Below are positions 1 to 14,700 of a DNA stretch of 64,000 nt, piece after piece. Source of the DNA: Polyodon spathula (Eukaryota > Chordata > Actinopteri > Acipenseriformes > Polyodontidae); contig NC_054545.1 in assembly GCF_017654505.1 (NCBI RefSeq), forward strand, positions 13,363,047 to 13,427,046, read 5' to 3'. Below the pieces are notes generated by a model. That model searched no databases and had not been told where the DNA came from. It saw only the letters and a program-made list of their open reading frames with translations. The translations under genes and the position numbers were made by a program. Within the stretch, counting starts at the first letter, position 1. Each line of letters starts with the position of its first letter.

Positions 1-3000
1 AGGTAGCTTACCCTTTCCCGCAACTGAACTTTAGACAGTTGATAATTGTAATTTGCATCTCCGTATTTGAATATGTATAATATCTCTCTCATACATGTAT
101 GTGGATTTATTATTAATTGACTTGCTGCCCGCATCATAACGTACATATGTAGAATATCTTTTTCATTTGTGTAGCCTAATCAATCTGTGACATGGACGGT
201 GAAAGTCACTGTGAAAACTGTCTATTTTTTGTACATTTACCGAGCACTTAAATCGAATGAAGTTATGTGTATTGGTCCAGGTTCCTAATTAAGCTTCTTA
301 TAATTTCAAAAAGAAAACTGGACCGGATTTATCTTATCAGCAGCCAATAACCACTCTGGGCTCTCCTCACTGATTGGTAGATATGGGCATCTGGGGCAGG
401 TTTAGTATTTTAGGAGTAGTCTAACAGGTAATATTGTTAAGCGAGTGAACATTTTGCAAGTGTCCAAAATGAATAAAATAAATTATTACTGCAGCGGATC
501 GTATACAGTAATTTAGCATTTTACTGGTGGCAAACCTGCAGTGTTTCATTGGATCACATACGTCGAGCTACGATCCATCATTTAAACTCGGATATCAATC
601 AAAAATGTAAAAGGTTGAGGTGTCATAGTGCAGTTCAAATGAAAAGATGAAAAAATAAATAAAACTCTGAAACAGCGGCATGTGATAGTAGTAATGTTAG
701 ATATTATTAGTTTCATTCAAGACAGACTGCTACAGTTGGGACTGAACAAAATATGTATAAAATACATTAACAAAGCAGGTTATTCTTAATCTCTGCATCA
801 TCATCCTGTATTTGTTCACAGATGCATATTCTTGACAGTAAATATTTTGATTGTTATCGTTACAAGCCTATAAAAGTTTGTTCTTCTTTCAAGAACCGTT
901 TGGTGAACTACAGATCTCTGTTAGGATTCAGTATATGTGACACCATGCAATACCCAGGGTACCATTGTACCCTGGTCTCTCTCGTTCATATTACGTCATA
1001 AGAATGTTCCCGCTGAACAAAAATGGCTATGTATGCCCTTGGACACTCGCAGTTAAAACATAAACTAAATACTACTCATCAGACACGACAACAAAAACTA
1101 GAAAAAGCACAGCTGAGACTCAGCAACTCAGCATTGTCTCACAGAAAACAGGGTGTATGACCTGTTGGATGACCTAAATAAATAAATAAATAAAACTGCC
1201 ACAAGTTCAAGTGAGCCCAAACAAGGCCAGCATTGTGCAGTTCGTTCTTGGTTAAGCAAAAACAGAAGAAACTGAGGTAGTTTGTAAATAGTTTCCAGTG
1301 ATTCAAAATTGAAAAGACAATTCTTGTATTTATTTTTTTGTCTAGTTAGGATTAGCTGCTTGTTCTCTTGAGCTTGTTTCAACAAGCTATTTACAGTTTT
1401 CAGAACGTTTACGTGAATACGTTTTTTTGTATAACTGTATACTAATTATTTACTTGCACCAATTGCAAACAACGTGACAGTCAAAAAATAGACATCCTAG
1501 TGTTACTACATGTTTTAAAATGGTTTTGCTTTATGCATTTGAGCCACTGCCAAAAATAAATAATTCAACAAAAATGGCGAATTTGCACGGGGTACTGCGT
1601 TCAGTCTCGTATCTTGAAAATAAATAATCACGATTCATAGAAACACAATGAATTGTTACACCCCTACTAGTCACTGATTTTACTCCTCCCAAACTAAGAA
1701 CTCCCCAAATGTATGAATACTGTGTACCAAATCTGAAGCCGTTACCACCACATTCAGCTCAGTGATATGTAGTTTTGGCAGACATTCTTCATTATGGAAC
1801 TGTAATTGAGTGGTACAGTTTTTTGATGGAAGACCATTATTTCAAATGTTTTTAGATACTTTTTTTTCCCCCTGCTTTACAAACAGCAGATTATGGTATT
1901 GCAGTAACACTAGGGGAAAACTGTAAAAATATGTTGATAACAATCTTAAATTGTAATAGCTGTACGCAAAAACTCTTAATCTACATATGGCTACAATCAG
2001 CCGTGGCAGGGGTTAGGTATACTAACATACAGGCATTTATTGTATATGGTATTAGAAATACTAAAAGAAACTGGAATTGAATGACTAGAAGTCTTCCAGT
2101 GAATACATGGATTTTAGTTTTGTTTCGTATAAGTTCAGCTGTATTGAGTGTTTAATAATTGGGAATTATATATTATAGTCTTGCATAATCCGCTGGACTT
2201 TCCAAAGTTGTGAAAGCAATGATTTGGTTGTTTGTGTGTACATTTAGTGCTTGCGGTTCGCTATACACAACCAGTAATAGAACAGTATATGGCAGATTAG
2301 TCTGCCAAGCTTTATTTTTTATTGAGTGTCATCTTCACAAATCTGAGTATATACCTGTAATTATGTTTCAAACTAATAATGTGCATGTTCTAAAAAAAAT
2401 TAATGCTTATTAAAAGGTGTCGGAAAAATTTAATCTCTGAGAGAAATTTCATGAAAGCCCCTGGCTTGGTTCCAGCCAAGGCCAGTAAGCAGTTGAAAGT
2501 ACTTTCCATCTGACAACAGTTGGGAGGCCTCCTGAAAGTGAAATTACTACTTGTGAGTTCAGTTCACACCGCAGTACAAATGCACTAGCAACTAATCCTA
2601 AATAGGATTCACTTGCATATTAAGTGTTTTAGCACAAAGCAACTTTACAGAATGACTACACTAGGATAACTTCTAATTCTAAGAGTTTTCCTCCCATTAC
2701 TACAGTACCTCTACTAAATATCCCCACAACATTAAAATATCAAACAAATAAAATGTCTGTGCTATTGAGAGTCCCCTTTTGTGGCCTGTTCTGAGTAATT
2801 AAGTGTTAGGCAGTTTTTTAAATATAATATTGTATCTATAAAATTTCTGTCAAAACTATAGAAGTTTAGAGCACCCAGTCATCTACCCATTTCAAAAGCA
2901 TTGCATTTCATGAGTTAAGCTCCTCTTCTGTTCAGTAACATAGACAGACCTCACAGAGTCAGCAGAATTCATTGCATAAATCTTTCTTAAATAGCGTTAC

Positions 3001-3576
3001 ACAATGTACCTCGGAGGGCATTTTTGAGATCAGCACTTTAAATTACTTGGAACCAAGACTAGTTCAAAGATATGTGTCATTTAAAATACTAGTATTTGGT
3101 TTACTTTAAGTTATGTGAAAAAGGCAGCAATGCTGTATGTGATGATGAATTGGACTGGCCCATCCAGAATCTGCCGTTACAAATGAGGCTTCTAGACCGT
3201 AAATAAGAATGGGTGTTTTACTCTGGTAACTTTCCATATCAGTCCTTGTCATAAAGACCCCACCTATAAAGCAATATGCCATAGAAGTACAATAACATTC
3301 AGATGTGCCGATTTAGCTGCAATGCTCCAAACAATTTAAGAGAGATTCTGAGATTTTAATACAGTATCCCTCAATCATACAAGTATCTAGTCTGTAGTGG
3401 AGAATGTGGGGCAGGTGAGTAATTAATAAGAAATGGTGGTGCTGTCTCAGTACAGGGCATTGGGGGGATAGCCATGTTCATGTAACGTTCATGACAAATG
3501 TTTTCAAGGAATGGTCCACCTGGTCCCAGTGGATTAATAAATTAATGTAGTTGAACCTGCTGCCTTTCCCTTTCAG
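1..3576. other. Upstream part / intron 1 of UBR1, no gene seen
   Basis: The first UBR1 coding exon in the window starts at 3577 in codon phase 0 after a CTTTCAG acceptor, and the residues it encodes correspond to about residue 28 of the roughly 1749-aa vertebrate protein. The short first coding exon must therefore lie upstream. I searched this stretch for a start codon followed by an in-phase GT donor and for a CpG-rich promoter and found neither. The DNA is uniformly AT-rich with short ORFs only. It is most simply the 3' part of intron 1. Confidence 0.6.
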
Positions 3577-6500
3577 AAGTGGCAGGAATCTGGGGTCTGT
3601 GGTCCTGAGCTGTACCGTTACCTAGCGGAGCAAGTGCCCCGGATCTTCTGCACGAGTGAGAAGACGGGGCTGTCCGAGGAGGAGGAGGAGATGGTAGGGA
3701 CCTCCTTGCTGCGGCCCCTGGAGTGGTATCTGTTTGGAGAGGACCCCCAGCTCGGCCTGGAGAAGCTGCAACAGGGCAGCGGCTCCTCTCAGCTCTGTGG
3801 CAGAGTCTTCAAGGAGGGAGAGACCACTTACACATGCAGGTGAGTCACCCTGGTGATCTGCTGAATTGAAGTATAGGGTAGTTCCAGTTCAAGTGGGGAA
3901 GGTGTTGATACATAAACCACATGTGATGAACAAAAGGGTTCCAGAGTATCATGTGTATGAGAAAAAGAGCTCTTGTCCATGTGATGGGCATAAACATCAT
4001 TGACATAAGGGGTTGATCACCTTCCTTGGCCATCTTGAGCTGGAATGACGATAAAAGGGTGCTGTACTGTTCGAGAAGCATTTAGACTATGAGCATTCTA
4101 GCTTATTAAATCCATCTGAGGTGTTGATAGTAAGTGTCACATTACAGTCTAATCCAGTTTCTCTACATACCAGCATTCTGTATAATCCGATATCATTTTT
4201 GGGTCCAGACTAAATCATTATTGAAATTAATGGTTTCATACCCTCTACAATCTGGAACGTCTCCGTTCTGACTTTTTTAAGAAGATTTTTAAGTCTTTCT
4301 ACTTAAAATCAGTGTAAATCTGAGTGTACAACACGGCACTGCTTCATGTTATTTCTTTTCTATGTTTTAAAACTAGTGTAAAAAAACGAAATCAAAATCA
4401 AGTTGTTGCATGTTTACTTGCATGTCCCGCCGGCGCCATTCTCAACTTTGCAGTTGTTAAACAGCAAATAAATGTGTAAATGTCCACACAAAGAGCTGTC
4501 TCTTGAAAGACAATAGGCGCTTATCAGAAAGCTGAATGCTTACCAAAATCAACAAAAAGAGCAACTGTAAGTGAAAAAATTCAAAAACGCAAGGCCAACC
4601 GTATGACATTCTGAAGAGAAAAGATGCCTACTTAAAAGCAATACTGAGAAGCTGAATGCCAGCAGAAAGTGCGTGAATCCATTATGCAGGTAGAGAAGAA
4701 CAGGTTAACGTCTTTCTGTGGGAATGGCTTAAACAGGCTTGTTCTAATAACATTTAAAGATTTTGCTGAGGCATTATATTGTTTATTATACTGTGTATGT
4801 AAAGCGTTGAAATTGTTTTATCATTTGACGTCTTATCTAAGTTATTAGATTTTTTTACAGTAACTCTGTAATCCAGCTCACTGTCTAATCCGGCACAATT
4901 TTCCAGTCCCTAGCGACATCGGATTGTGCAGTTTTTACTGCATAAGGAGTTTGTGATATCAGACAACAATTGTTTGATAATTCCTTCTCATCCTTCCAAT
5001 TGGGTATGCAGTCTTATTTAACATTAATCTATATGTCAAAAGCCATTCGAGTTTTAATCGGTCTGTATCATCGTGTACATTCTAATATCTGTAAAAACTT
5101 CAGCAGGCAGATGTGGGAGTGTTGCAGATAAACAAGCAGTGCTTGACGGCTGGCTTTCCATTGCTGCCTGTGCGGTATTGCATGTGTTTAAAGCTTGGTG
5201 CAATTCCCCATAGTCACTTCAGCAAGCAGAAGCAGCTGGTAAAGAAGCATAGAGAAGCCACTTGATTTAACAAAAAACAAAGCCACTTGATTTTTTTACA
5301 GTACCTGGTGTCATTAATAAGCTTGTGTCCTGTTTATTGTCTTTTAAATTAGACATTTCATCTCATATTTTCTTAGGACAAACCATTTGTTTTGGCTGTC
5401 CTCTAAATAACAGACAGTGATGACTAGTATTACAGTTTGTTAGTTATTGACTAATGGCAAGCCCATGATATTTGTGATTTATAGAACTAATACACTACAA
5501 CAGTTTGGTCATCAAAATGGGCTTGATAGTAGTTAATATTAACTTTACATGTTTTGTTTTGTTTTTGGATACTGGGGAAATAATTGTGAGTACACAGTTC
5601 TAACTGCACTCTCCTGTCTTATATTACAGGGACTGTGCTATTGATCCCACATGTGTGCTTTGCATGGACTGTTTCCAAAGCAGTGTTCATAGGAACCATC
5701 GCTACAAGGTAAGATTGCTGTCCATGGTGCGGCCAATTCTTCTTGTGGATTAAACTGGTATTAAATATATAGCAAAATAAAAGTGTCTGTTACTGTAAAT
5801 GTTTTGTCTGTTATGCTCCAGGAATGTTTTTTACTCTGTTATTCATTCTGTGTTCAGCCTGGTCCTCAAATGGAATACATACGCTTAGTGCAATCTTTGC
5901 TTTTAAATGGCATCATTCCAAAACACCTGCTCTACCTAGTCTCTCCCTGGATTTTCTCATTTCCTGTACTCGTGACTTGGGTCAGTCATCGTTGCTATTC
6001 CAACTACTAATACCTCATAAACCATTATGGCTTGCAAATTAATGTTTGGTACACAGATGTGCTCATTGGTTTTTTTAGTTACATTATTGGTGTTGTCCAG
6101 CAAAAATATAACCTTTTCACTGTCACATTATTTATATCAGTGGACACTTCAATTATATAGATCTGTTTCACATATCCATTTTACAAACCTTTGGCTCTGA
6201 TATGACATGGCACAATCCAAGTGCAGCCAGGAATTTTGTTCCCAAACATGCCCATCAGTTAATTTTGTTTCTGATTAATTTTCTTATATTGCAGTGTTGC
6301 TTTGTTTTAGGGTTTTCCTTTTTTTGGATATACATTTTTTAGTTTGTGCTTTAAGCTATGGCACAGGAATGGTTCAGTTGACCATCATTCTATTGAATAA
6401 TTAAATATGCAAAATAAAAATAATGGATAAAAAAACAAAACTTGACAGAGTAGTACTACTAAAGAACCAATTGATGAATGGAAAGGGTTATAGCCTGGCA

Positions 6501-6724
6501 CAGTTGTACTCAGTTATACATTAATTGTTGTCTAATGAATCCTAAAAACTCTTTGGTCACCCCTTGTGATTGACTCCATCACTAAAAGCACTTGTATTTA
6601 TTTCCTCCCCTAGATGCATTCATCCTCGGGGGGTGGTTTCTGTGACTGTGGTGATATGGAGGCCTGGAAAACAGGGCCGTCATGTAAGAAGCACGAACCT
6701 GGAGCAGGAGGAGATATGGACATG
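3577..6724 (+). CDS. ubr1: UBR1 exons coding the UBR-box zinc finger
   Basis: Three exons (3577-3839, 5630-5708, 6614-6724) encode the type-1 N-degron binding module. The UBR box starts at LCGRVFK (about residue 74 of the in-window protein). It contains the ordered Cys/His ligands [30 protein letters not shown] and the closing CKKH. The acidic residues in DPTC and CDCGD, which contact the N-terminal Arg/Lys/His in known UBR-box structures, are all present, so the box is predicted to be functional. A run of five glutamates precedes it in the first exon. The CDCGD exon starts exactly at a Met codon after CCCCTAG, which is an internal splice site and not a start. Confidence 0.93.
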
Positions 6725-9700
6725 GTGAGAGAGTAGAGGAAATGGGGGACGTGTGTGAGTACATATATATGCAAACATATTCTCTAACCCTGGAATTCAG
6801 CTGTATTATACTCTTGGGTAAACATAAGAGACCCGTTGCTCTCTTTCATACTTCAAGGGAACAGACTATTTATTCTCTGGGAAAAGGCTGACACGTAAAC
6901 AACGGTTGACGGTTGAGATCCAGAAAGATATGGAAGAAAAAAGGCCAAGAAAAACTGGGCTGTGAGTAAGTCCAGCCAACTTTTGGTTGTGGCTTCATGT
7001 TAACTGGTTAGTGACGCATGTAGGTAGCTTCCCGGTAAGACACGATAACTAGGAATCATTACTGTATAATCACAACAATGAACGCATGTGCATATACTTG
7101 AGTATACACTGTTTTCTGTGGAAAATGTTCTTGCTCCTTTGGTTTTTTGTATTAGCCAGTGCCCCCATAGCTGAAGATAAGTGCAAGACGGGATCACATT
7201 AGGTGATTTTCTGATAGATATTCACTTTTTTCTTTTTCACACATTTTTCTAAAATAAGTGCATGTGCTTGAATGCAGAGTTATCAGTATAACAACATATG
7301 TTCCCATTTGCTTAATTACAAGGTAGAATCCAGTATTTCTCATCAGGTCTGTCCAGAATATACTATTATACGAGGTTGCAACTGCTTTCATAAAAGTGTA
7401 TGGCCTTGGTTCAACTCACAACACATTAACCCTGTAGAATGTTATCAGTATAACAAATACACAATTTGTGGGGAGTACAAAAATGTATTGCATTTCATCA
7501 TACAGTATATAAAGTTGCCTTTATTCTCATTTTGTTCAGTTTTCAGTTGTTTAGCACTCCCAAGAGATGTTTCATTACCTGGAATAATAGCCCAGATAAT
7601 AACATTTAGTAACTTTGTCCAGTACTTAGTAGTTGATAACTACCACTCGGTAGACTTCAAAGAACTGGCCGCTACAGTTTAGTTGTTTTCTTCTTGCAAA
7701 AAAAAGTACATTTATATTGTCTGATATACTTTTGAGAATCACTGATTTAGCAGACACTTCTATCCAAAATGACTTGGATTAGGGATGAACTATGCATCAA
7801 CTGTGGCTGCAGAATCTCTACAATAAGACCTCAGTTTTATGTCTCATTGAAGGACCCCTATACCAAACATCCTTACCTACTGAAAATGCACCACCAGCTG
7901 CTGTTTTTTGTGCTTTTCCTCTTACTAAATACATGAATCAGCCACTCAAGATATGATCTCCAGAGCTCCCATTTAGCAAACATCTAACCTGTTTACCCCA
8001 GAGAGAGGGAAGCTTGTCTATCTGCCTTCTTTCCATAAACTGCAGGTGTCTCTTTTGAATTGAACCAGACTGCTCTCCATCTCCCACTAGTCTCATTGCC
8101 ACGCTAAGGTCAGAGCACAATTGAGCACTAATAAGGATTGAAAGAGTCACACGCACTTAAAGCTTTTAATGTATTTATCTTTGTTTTCTTGTGTTAAAAT
8201 ATGTTTTTGTGTGCTGTGTGTATCTAATGTATAATAAATGAAAGTACACATTTGTATGTGTTTCCAGATTTGCTTAACATTTTTCAGAAGCTTATGGCCA
8301 CTTAGCTTTAATTGACTTAACCCCACGAAGATCATCAAGGGGTTATGCCTAGTTCTTAAAGAAAATCTTACTTAATAATAAATTAGATTGAGTTTAACTT
8401 TAAACATACTGGTAGACTTCAGCATCTGAAGCTACACTTAATGTCTTGACTGAAATGAGACTCGGTTCGCTTTTCCTGGTCAACAGTAAAAACAGTATTC
8501 TGTCTCTAGGGATGCAATAAATGTATCTTCCTTTTCCCAGTAGTGTTTGGGGATGTGTGCTTAGAGAAAGTACATGTACAGCTTCTTCCATTTCTTATCT
8601 GTGTATACTACCAGGTCATGGCTCAAAGACGGAACATAACATGTGGACCCAGATCACCCCTTGAGCACTTGGTAGCCTTGTAGTAATGCTTATATCAAAT
8701 AAATCTGTTGTACCCATACAGAACTGCACTTTGTTTTACCCCAAGCTCTCTGTGAAACAGAACACACGGGGGAATAGTTTTCCTGGAAGTAGAGAGGAAG
8801 TGTGATAAAATGGTTGTTCCAACATTCTTTGGATTTCTGTGGCGTCCTGCCAAGAGAACTAGCGTATACACTGGTTTGAAAACCAGATGGATTTTTTCCA
8901 TAGTAAACTTCTAAGTTCTTTTTGCCTTGATATTATTTGTAGGTATCCATGCAAAACATACAACATAAGACTGATGCTCAATTTTTAGTGTTTGCATATA
9001 TTTTAAATGTTTCATGCTTATTCTACTATAGCACTTCCCTTACAATGTCTTCTACACTAGGTATTCAGTACATATTTTACTGAAGCAATACAACTGCCAT
9101 AGGTATCCCTCCCCAGTGCTTTGGCATAATATATCCTGCTCCAATGCACGACAGTGGTGCCATATATCGTTGCTACGTATAACGGTTTGGTAATGGATTT
9201 TAATATAACAACTTTTCTTTTAAGTAGTATGCATTATACACATCAAAAAGATTGAATTTTGCATGTAATTGACATTTAGTGTGTGATTTATAGTATTCAG
9301 TAACACATTGTTAAACGGTTTCTGTTAACAAAGAAAAAAAAAAAAGAAAAAAAACAATGTGTGAATGTCGCATGACATTCAAAGTTTTCAAACTACCTTT
9401 GAATTCCTGGCAAGTGAACGAACCTTTCAACACAGCCCTAGTTAAAACTTTGAAGGTCCTCTAAAGATAATAAAAAGTGCTTTTATTCTGCCTTTTTTCC
9501 CCTTAAGTTATCCGGTACAGTTTGCTCCACAGCCATGGAACTTATCAAGCAACACTTATTTGGCACTACTTCCTTGTAAAGCTGCAAAAATGTTTTAATA
9601 GATTAGACATTAACACAGTGCTGTTCTTGTACAGTGGTGCTCTCTTGTGGGGTGTGATGGGTTGTGTTTGTCTGTGGTGCAGGGAGCAGAGAGCCAACTG

Positions 9701-11696
9701 GAAGACGGCCTGATGGAGAGAGGCCGAATGCTGTTCCAGGTCCTGTTCAAATACACTGTTGACATGCTGGTGTGGGAGGAGGGACAGGAGTTGCCTGCAG
9801 AGCTGCAGCCCAGGTACTCTGAAACATGCTTCAACCCACAACCTGTTTCATTAGTGTTATTACTGGATTCCCTTTATTGTGCTAAAAAGTCCTTTGGTTC
9901 TTAATGTGCTGTTGGTTGACCATTGGAGTGAGGTTCAACTGCACATGTGAAGTGATTAAGTGTCAGGAAGCAGCAGCAGCACTTTTTCTTTTGAAATAAC
10001 TGCATAATCCAAATCGAAGTTTTTAAAATGCAATTTTAAAATGCAACCAATTTGAAATTGAACACATACATGACACTACAAAATGTAGGCATGACCTCCA
10101 CAATTTAAAATTCAGAGGAGGCGTTTAATTTCTTTTTCTGTTTTATTTAGGCATGTTAAGCTTTAAGACTGCAAGACATAGGTTGTAACCCACATGTTAA
10201 CAAATAACATTTAAAAGTAAACATAGACAAGTGGGGCACTGCGGGACGGTATTTGGTAGTGTCCAAACACTTCTGAACATTGGGTTTTGTTCATTGCAGT
10301 TTAACATTTTCATAACTCTCGTGACGATCTCTCGGAAGACTACATTTTGTAAAAACTGAAACAAAATGACAGTGTACAAACACAGGAAAACAGATATATT
10401 GTTTCTCATTCTCCCATGTAGTGTGAAAGAAGACACTTATTACTGCGTGCTGTACAATGATGAACACCATTCCTACGATCATGTGATCTACACCCTCCAG
10501 AGGTCAGTTCATTGTGGTCTGGGGGAGGCACAGACCCACACCAACCTCATAGACAAAGAGGTGAGTGAGCAAGCAGAGGGTTGACGCAGCAAGCTGTGCC
10601 GTACCGCTCTGTGCTAGGAAAACAAGGTTTGGTTTGTAGATCTACTGTGATTTAGAAAGTGCATGTGTTGGTAAAAACCTTCAGAATCTTGAAACACGTT
10701 TAAAAAAAAAAAAAAAAAAAAAAACACGGCATCATTTTCAAGCAGTCTAATGCTATCTAGTTCAAAATATTTTACAAGCCATTTTTTCAGTGAATCATAC
10801 CATTAGTATCCACAGCAGAGGTCATTACTTGTAGATAATAATTGATCTTGTCTTTCGTTAAACGCGCTTGACTTCAGATCTAGTCAGTTTTCTAGCATGT
10901 TATGACAGTAATGCTTAATGTGGCCCTTACAGGTTTATCAACACTCTAGCAGGGAGTGTATGGACGTGTTATGTCTGCTCTTGTTCAGACCCCCAGAGCA
11001 TGCAAAATTCCACTCGAGCCACACTTCAATAAATACATATTGCCTTTCCTCCAGGGTCGTAGAGCTGTGAAGAGAGGGACTTTGCAAGCCTGTCAGGAAG
11101 CAAAACAAGCCATCCAGGTGAGTAAAAATATAAATTTAAAACTTTGATCTTACTGAACCTGTTTTTGTCTGTATGATCTCAATTATAGTTTGTGTTCTAT
11201 AGTTCATATAGCATATAAAAGACTGGTTTATATACAATACTATCTGTTTTAATCCCCTGTTTGTTCATCCCTGATTTACTTGGGCTGTTCTGATGCTTTT
11301 TTGGGTGGGAATTGCAGCTGCTTCTAGAGTAAGGCAGGACTTGTCGTGGTGCAGAGAATATGAACATCTGGTTTTTGCCCTTTTTGTTTACAGTCCAATT
11401 CAGAACACATCTCCCTGCAGCCTCTGCGAGTGGAGATTCTGCACTCCGCTGTCATGGCTCACCAGAGCTTTGCCCTGCGTCTTGGGACCTGGTTCCAGCA
11501 AGTTGTCAACTACTCAGGTCTGCTCTGTTTTGACGATGAATTCATCAAATTAACTTTTTCAAAAAACATCCCTATTGTAACTAATTAAATAATTTCAGTA
11601 GAAAAAAAGTCGTTGAGCGAAGTCAAGTTGTTGAGTGAAGTTCTATTTCCTAGATCACTTTACTGGTCTACAATGTTTAGGTCTTTCAATTTGATT

Positions 11697-11763
<67 letters not shown>

Positions 11764-14700
11764 CTTGTGCTGTGGTTTTATGTCTATTTCTATTAACATC
11801 TTGTCAGAATGAAATGTTTTTTTCCTCTCTCGTTCCCAGTTGGCTTTCGGCAGGTGTTCTGTCAAGTGTCCCTGCAGGCAGCACTCGACCCTGAGCTGCA
11901 CTGTCTGATCAGCAGGCTCATGCTGTGTGATGCTAAACTATATAAAGGTTAGTATTAATTGGGTGTTTTAACTCTGGTTAAATCCTGAATTAAGTAATGG
12001 ATAACACTATCCGGTTACATAGGGGTCCCAAATGACAGCAGTAAAGTGGAAAGTTACCATGAAGGGCCGAACAAAAAGGGTCTCTTAACGAGGGGTGACA
12101 ACCAAGGATTTAAAATCTGTATTAGCATGGGAAAACATAGCCCCCCCCCTTTCTTTGTGGTGACGTTCATTTGGTTCTTTACTAGTTTTTTTTTCTTCTT
12201 AATTAGGGATGCATATATTTTAAGTCTTGTGCTATAGGTAATATTTTGTTTAGCAGTACCTATGCACTTCCCCTGTTGTAGGTTACATTGTCTGATTGTA
12301 TTGTCTCAGAGAGTGATTGGATCAGTTCTATAACTTGGATATTTATTCCTGCAGGAGCACGGAAGATTGTTCATGATTTGATTGTCTGCAGTTTGCTGAT
12401 GGAAACTGAATATAAGCGTCTGTTTGCTATTGAGTTTGCCAAGGTTAGTGGGAACCTTCAAATATAAATGTTACATATTTAAGTTCATGATTTTAACATT
12501 ATTAACCTATTTTTCTTAATACTATCCCACAAGCACCTACTTCATAGTATACATGAGGTGGAACTTTTGTTTGAACTGCGAGTTATAGAATCCCTCATTT
12601 CATATTTTCACAGAACTACAAGCAGCTTCAGGAAGACTTTATAAATGACGACCATGAGAGAAGTATTTCGGTGACAGCGCTGTCCGTCCAGATCTTTACC
12701 GTCCCCACGCTGGTAGGAGTGATATTATTTCAGTCTATTTCTAACTGTGCCTCTATATCTTAAGACAGCTCTGGCTATGCCTAACCATTTTTCATATGTG
12801 CACCAATTACCCCTGTATTGTGACCTGTCTCAAGAACCTAAAACCTTTTGTGTGTGTGTTCTGGAAATTATTAACTAACTTAAATTGTACAGGCTAATGT
12901 TAAAATCCCTGTTCAAAATCATTTACAATAATGTTCTGCGATATCACATTTAGAACTGTACAATACACCGCAATATCAAGGTGCCACCCATTTCACCCAC
13001 GATACCAGGTCTCGAAACAGCAAATTAAAAACTTGGTAAGCATGATGTATTTCTACATTCACACAGAGGTGGGAGTTGACCAACAGTATTTGGTGCCACA
13101 AATTATCGAGAACAATAATAAAAATATTCTCTCAACTTTTGTTATCCATGTAACTTCATGCTGATTAGTTTCATCCTCCATGTGACAAGGTACTTGTGTC
13201 ACGTATTTGGGTAACCGCTGATATGCAAGACAGAGAGGCATGGGAGTTGGTGTTGAAATGCTTCTCGGGTGCGCAAGATTTATTAACACAAAAGAACATA
13301 AAGTAAACAGATGGGTCATGTGACGCTACCAGTAATGGTAATGCACAGAGGACACACAGTAGACCGTAACCTTCGCTATACGTTACTTGGGATCAGTATC
13401 TCCTAAACTAACCTACTTATGGGCTGGTGTTCATATGACGACTCATGCTTCTTTGTACGGCCTTGACTGGGCATTCCCTTCACCTGCCCACCTACTGATT
13501 GAGGACTGGCACAGCCAATCACTTGCTGCCCTTCCTCTCAACCAAGTCTCAATTGAGCGTTTGTCTGAAAAACAATCAATTAATCAAACAAAACAACTCC
13601 AGAGTGCACACACAATAAACCCATTTCCACATACAAATTACACCAACACTAATTTCACCATATGCAGGGCAATCGCCCTGCTACGCTCCCCCACGCACTT
13701 CTATTTTCTAAATCTGTCATCTCCCCGTATCTCTTACTCTTGCTCATTTGCCTCTGTGCCGTTGTCTCTGTTTGCTTTCCCTTTGACATTGCCCTCCTTT
13801 TGTGCAGGCCAGGCAGCTGATTGAGGAGGGGAACGTGGTCAAGGTGATTATTGACACTGTGATGGAGATGCTGTCTGAGCACCTGGATGACAGTAACCGC
13901 TTCCACTTTCAGGGGTTTAACTCAGAGAGATTTTTCAGGATACAGGTGGTCTTCCACGATCTGAAGTAAGTGGCCTTTTTTTAGAAGAGAACAATGAAAA
14001 CAGTACAAGCTTCTTAAGGGTTTCAATGTAAAAACTACAAAGAACAATGATTGTTTCAGATTTTTTTTTTAGTTGTTAAAGTACATTGTGTAGAACAGCT
14101 TCATATATCGACAGCTTGTCCCATATTGTGTCTAACTTGCTTCTAGTGGCTGGAGTTATGGGAGAATCAGAATTGCTCAGCAAGCTGTTGTGTCTTCATA
14201 GGTACATTCTGATCAGTAAGCCAACCATCTGGACTGAGAGACTCCGGCAACAGTTCATGGAAGGTTTTAGAGCCTTTCTGGGAATGCTAAAATGCATGCA
14301 GGTAGGTACCTTCCTCCCAGTCTCCCAATTGCTTTTACTTTGATTTATATGTTATTTACAGAGGATCTTAAGATGTTAACCTGTTGTTAGCTTGGAGAGA
14401 GTCAGTTTAATGGCATTAACCAACATAGTTGTTAACCAGGAAAGGGAAGATCTTTGAGGGATTATTATATTAAGAAACCCTAATTAATAACAGCCCCAGG
14501 TATTTTTAAACAGCAAGTAGCTTGAGATATCCTTACCTGGCATTGAACTTGAGTGTCTGGAGAACTCAAACTGCCTAGAACTGAACAAACTTGCTCATTC
14601 CTTTGAAACCCTGCCACAATGTGACCTTTGAACTCTGTGGACTACAGATATTTAATGAAATCCTAATAACTCAGTATTGGATCAACAGAAGCCCAAACCA

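Noticed and set aside
1572..1628. ATG GCG start as UBR1 exon 1
   Set aside because: The frame closes at TAA after 17 codons, has no in-phase GT donor, and the peptide does not resemble the UBR1 N-terminus.
7272..7682. 136-codon + strand ORF in a UBR1 intron
   Set aside because: No recognisable domain, no splice logic, and composition equal to the surrounding intron.
13387..13824. 145-codon + strand ORF overlapping the acceptor of exon 13808
   Set aside because: It runs in a different frame from the exon and mostly covers the repeat-like block.
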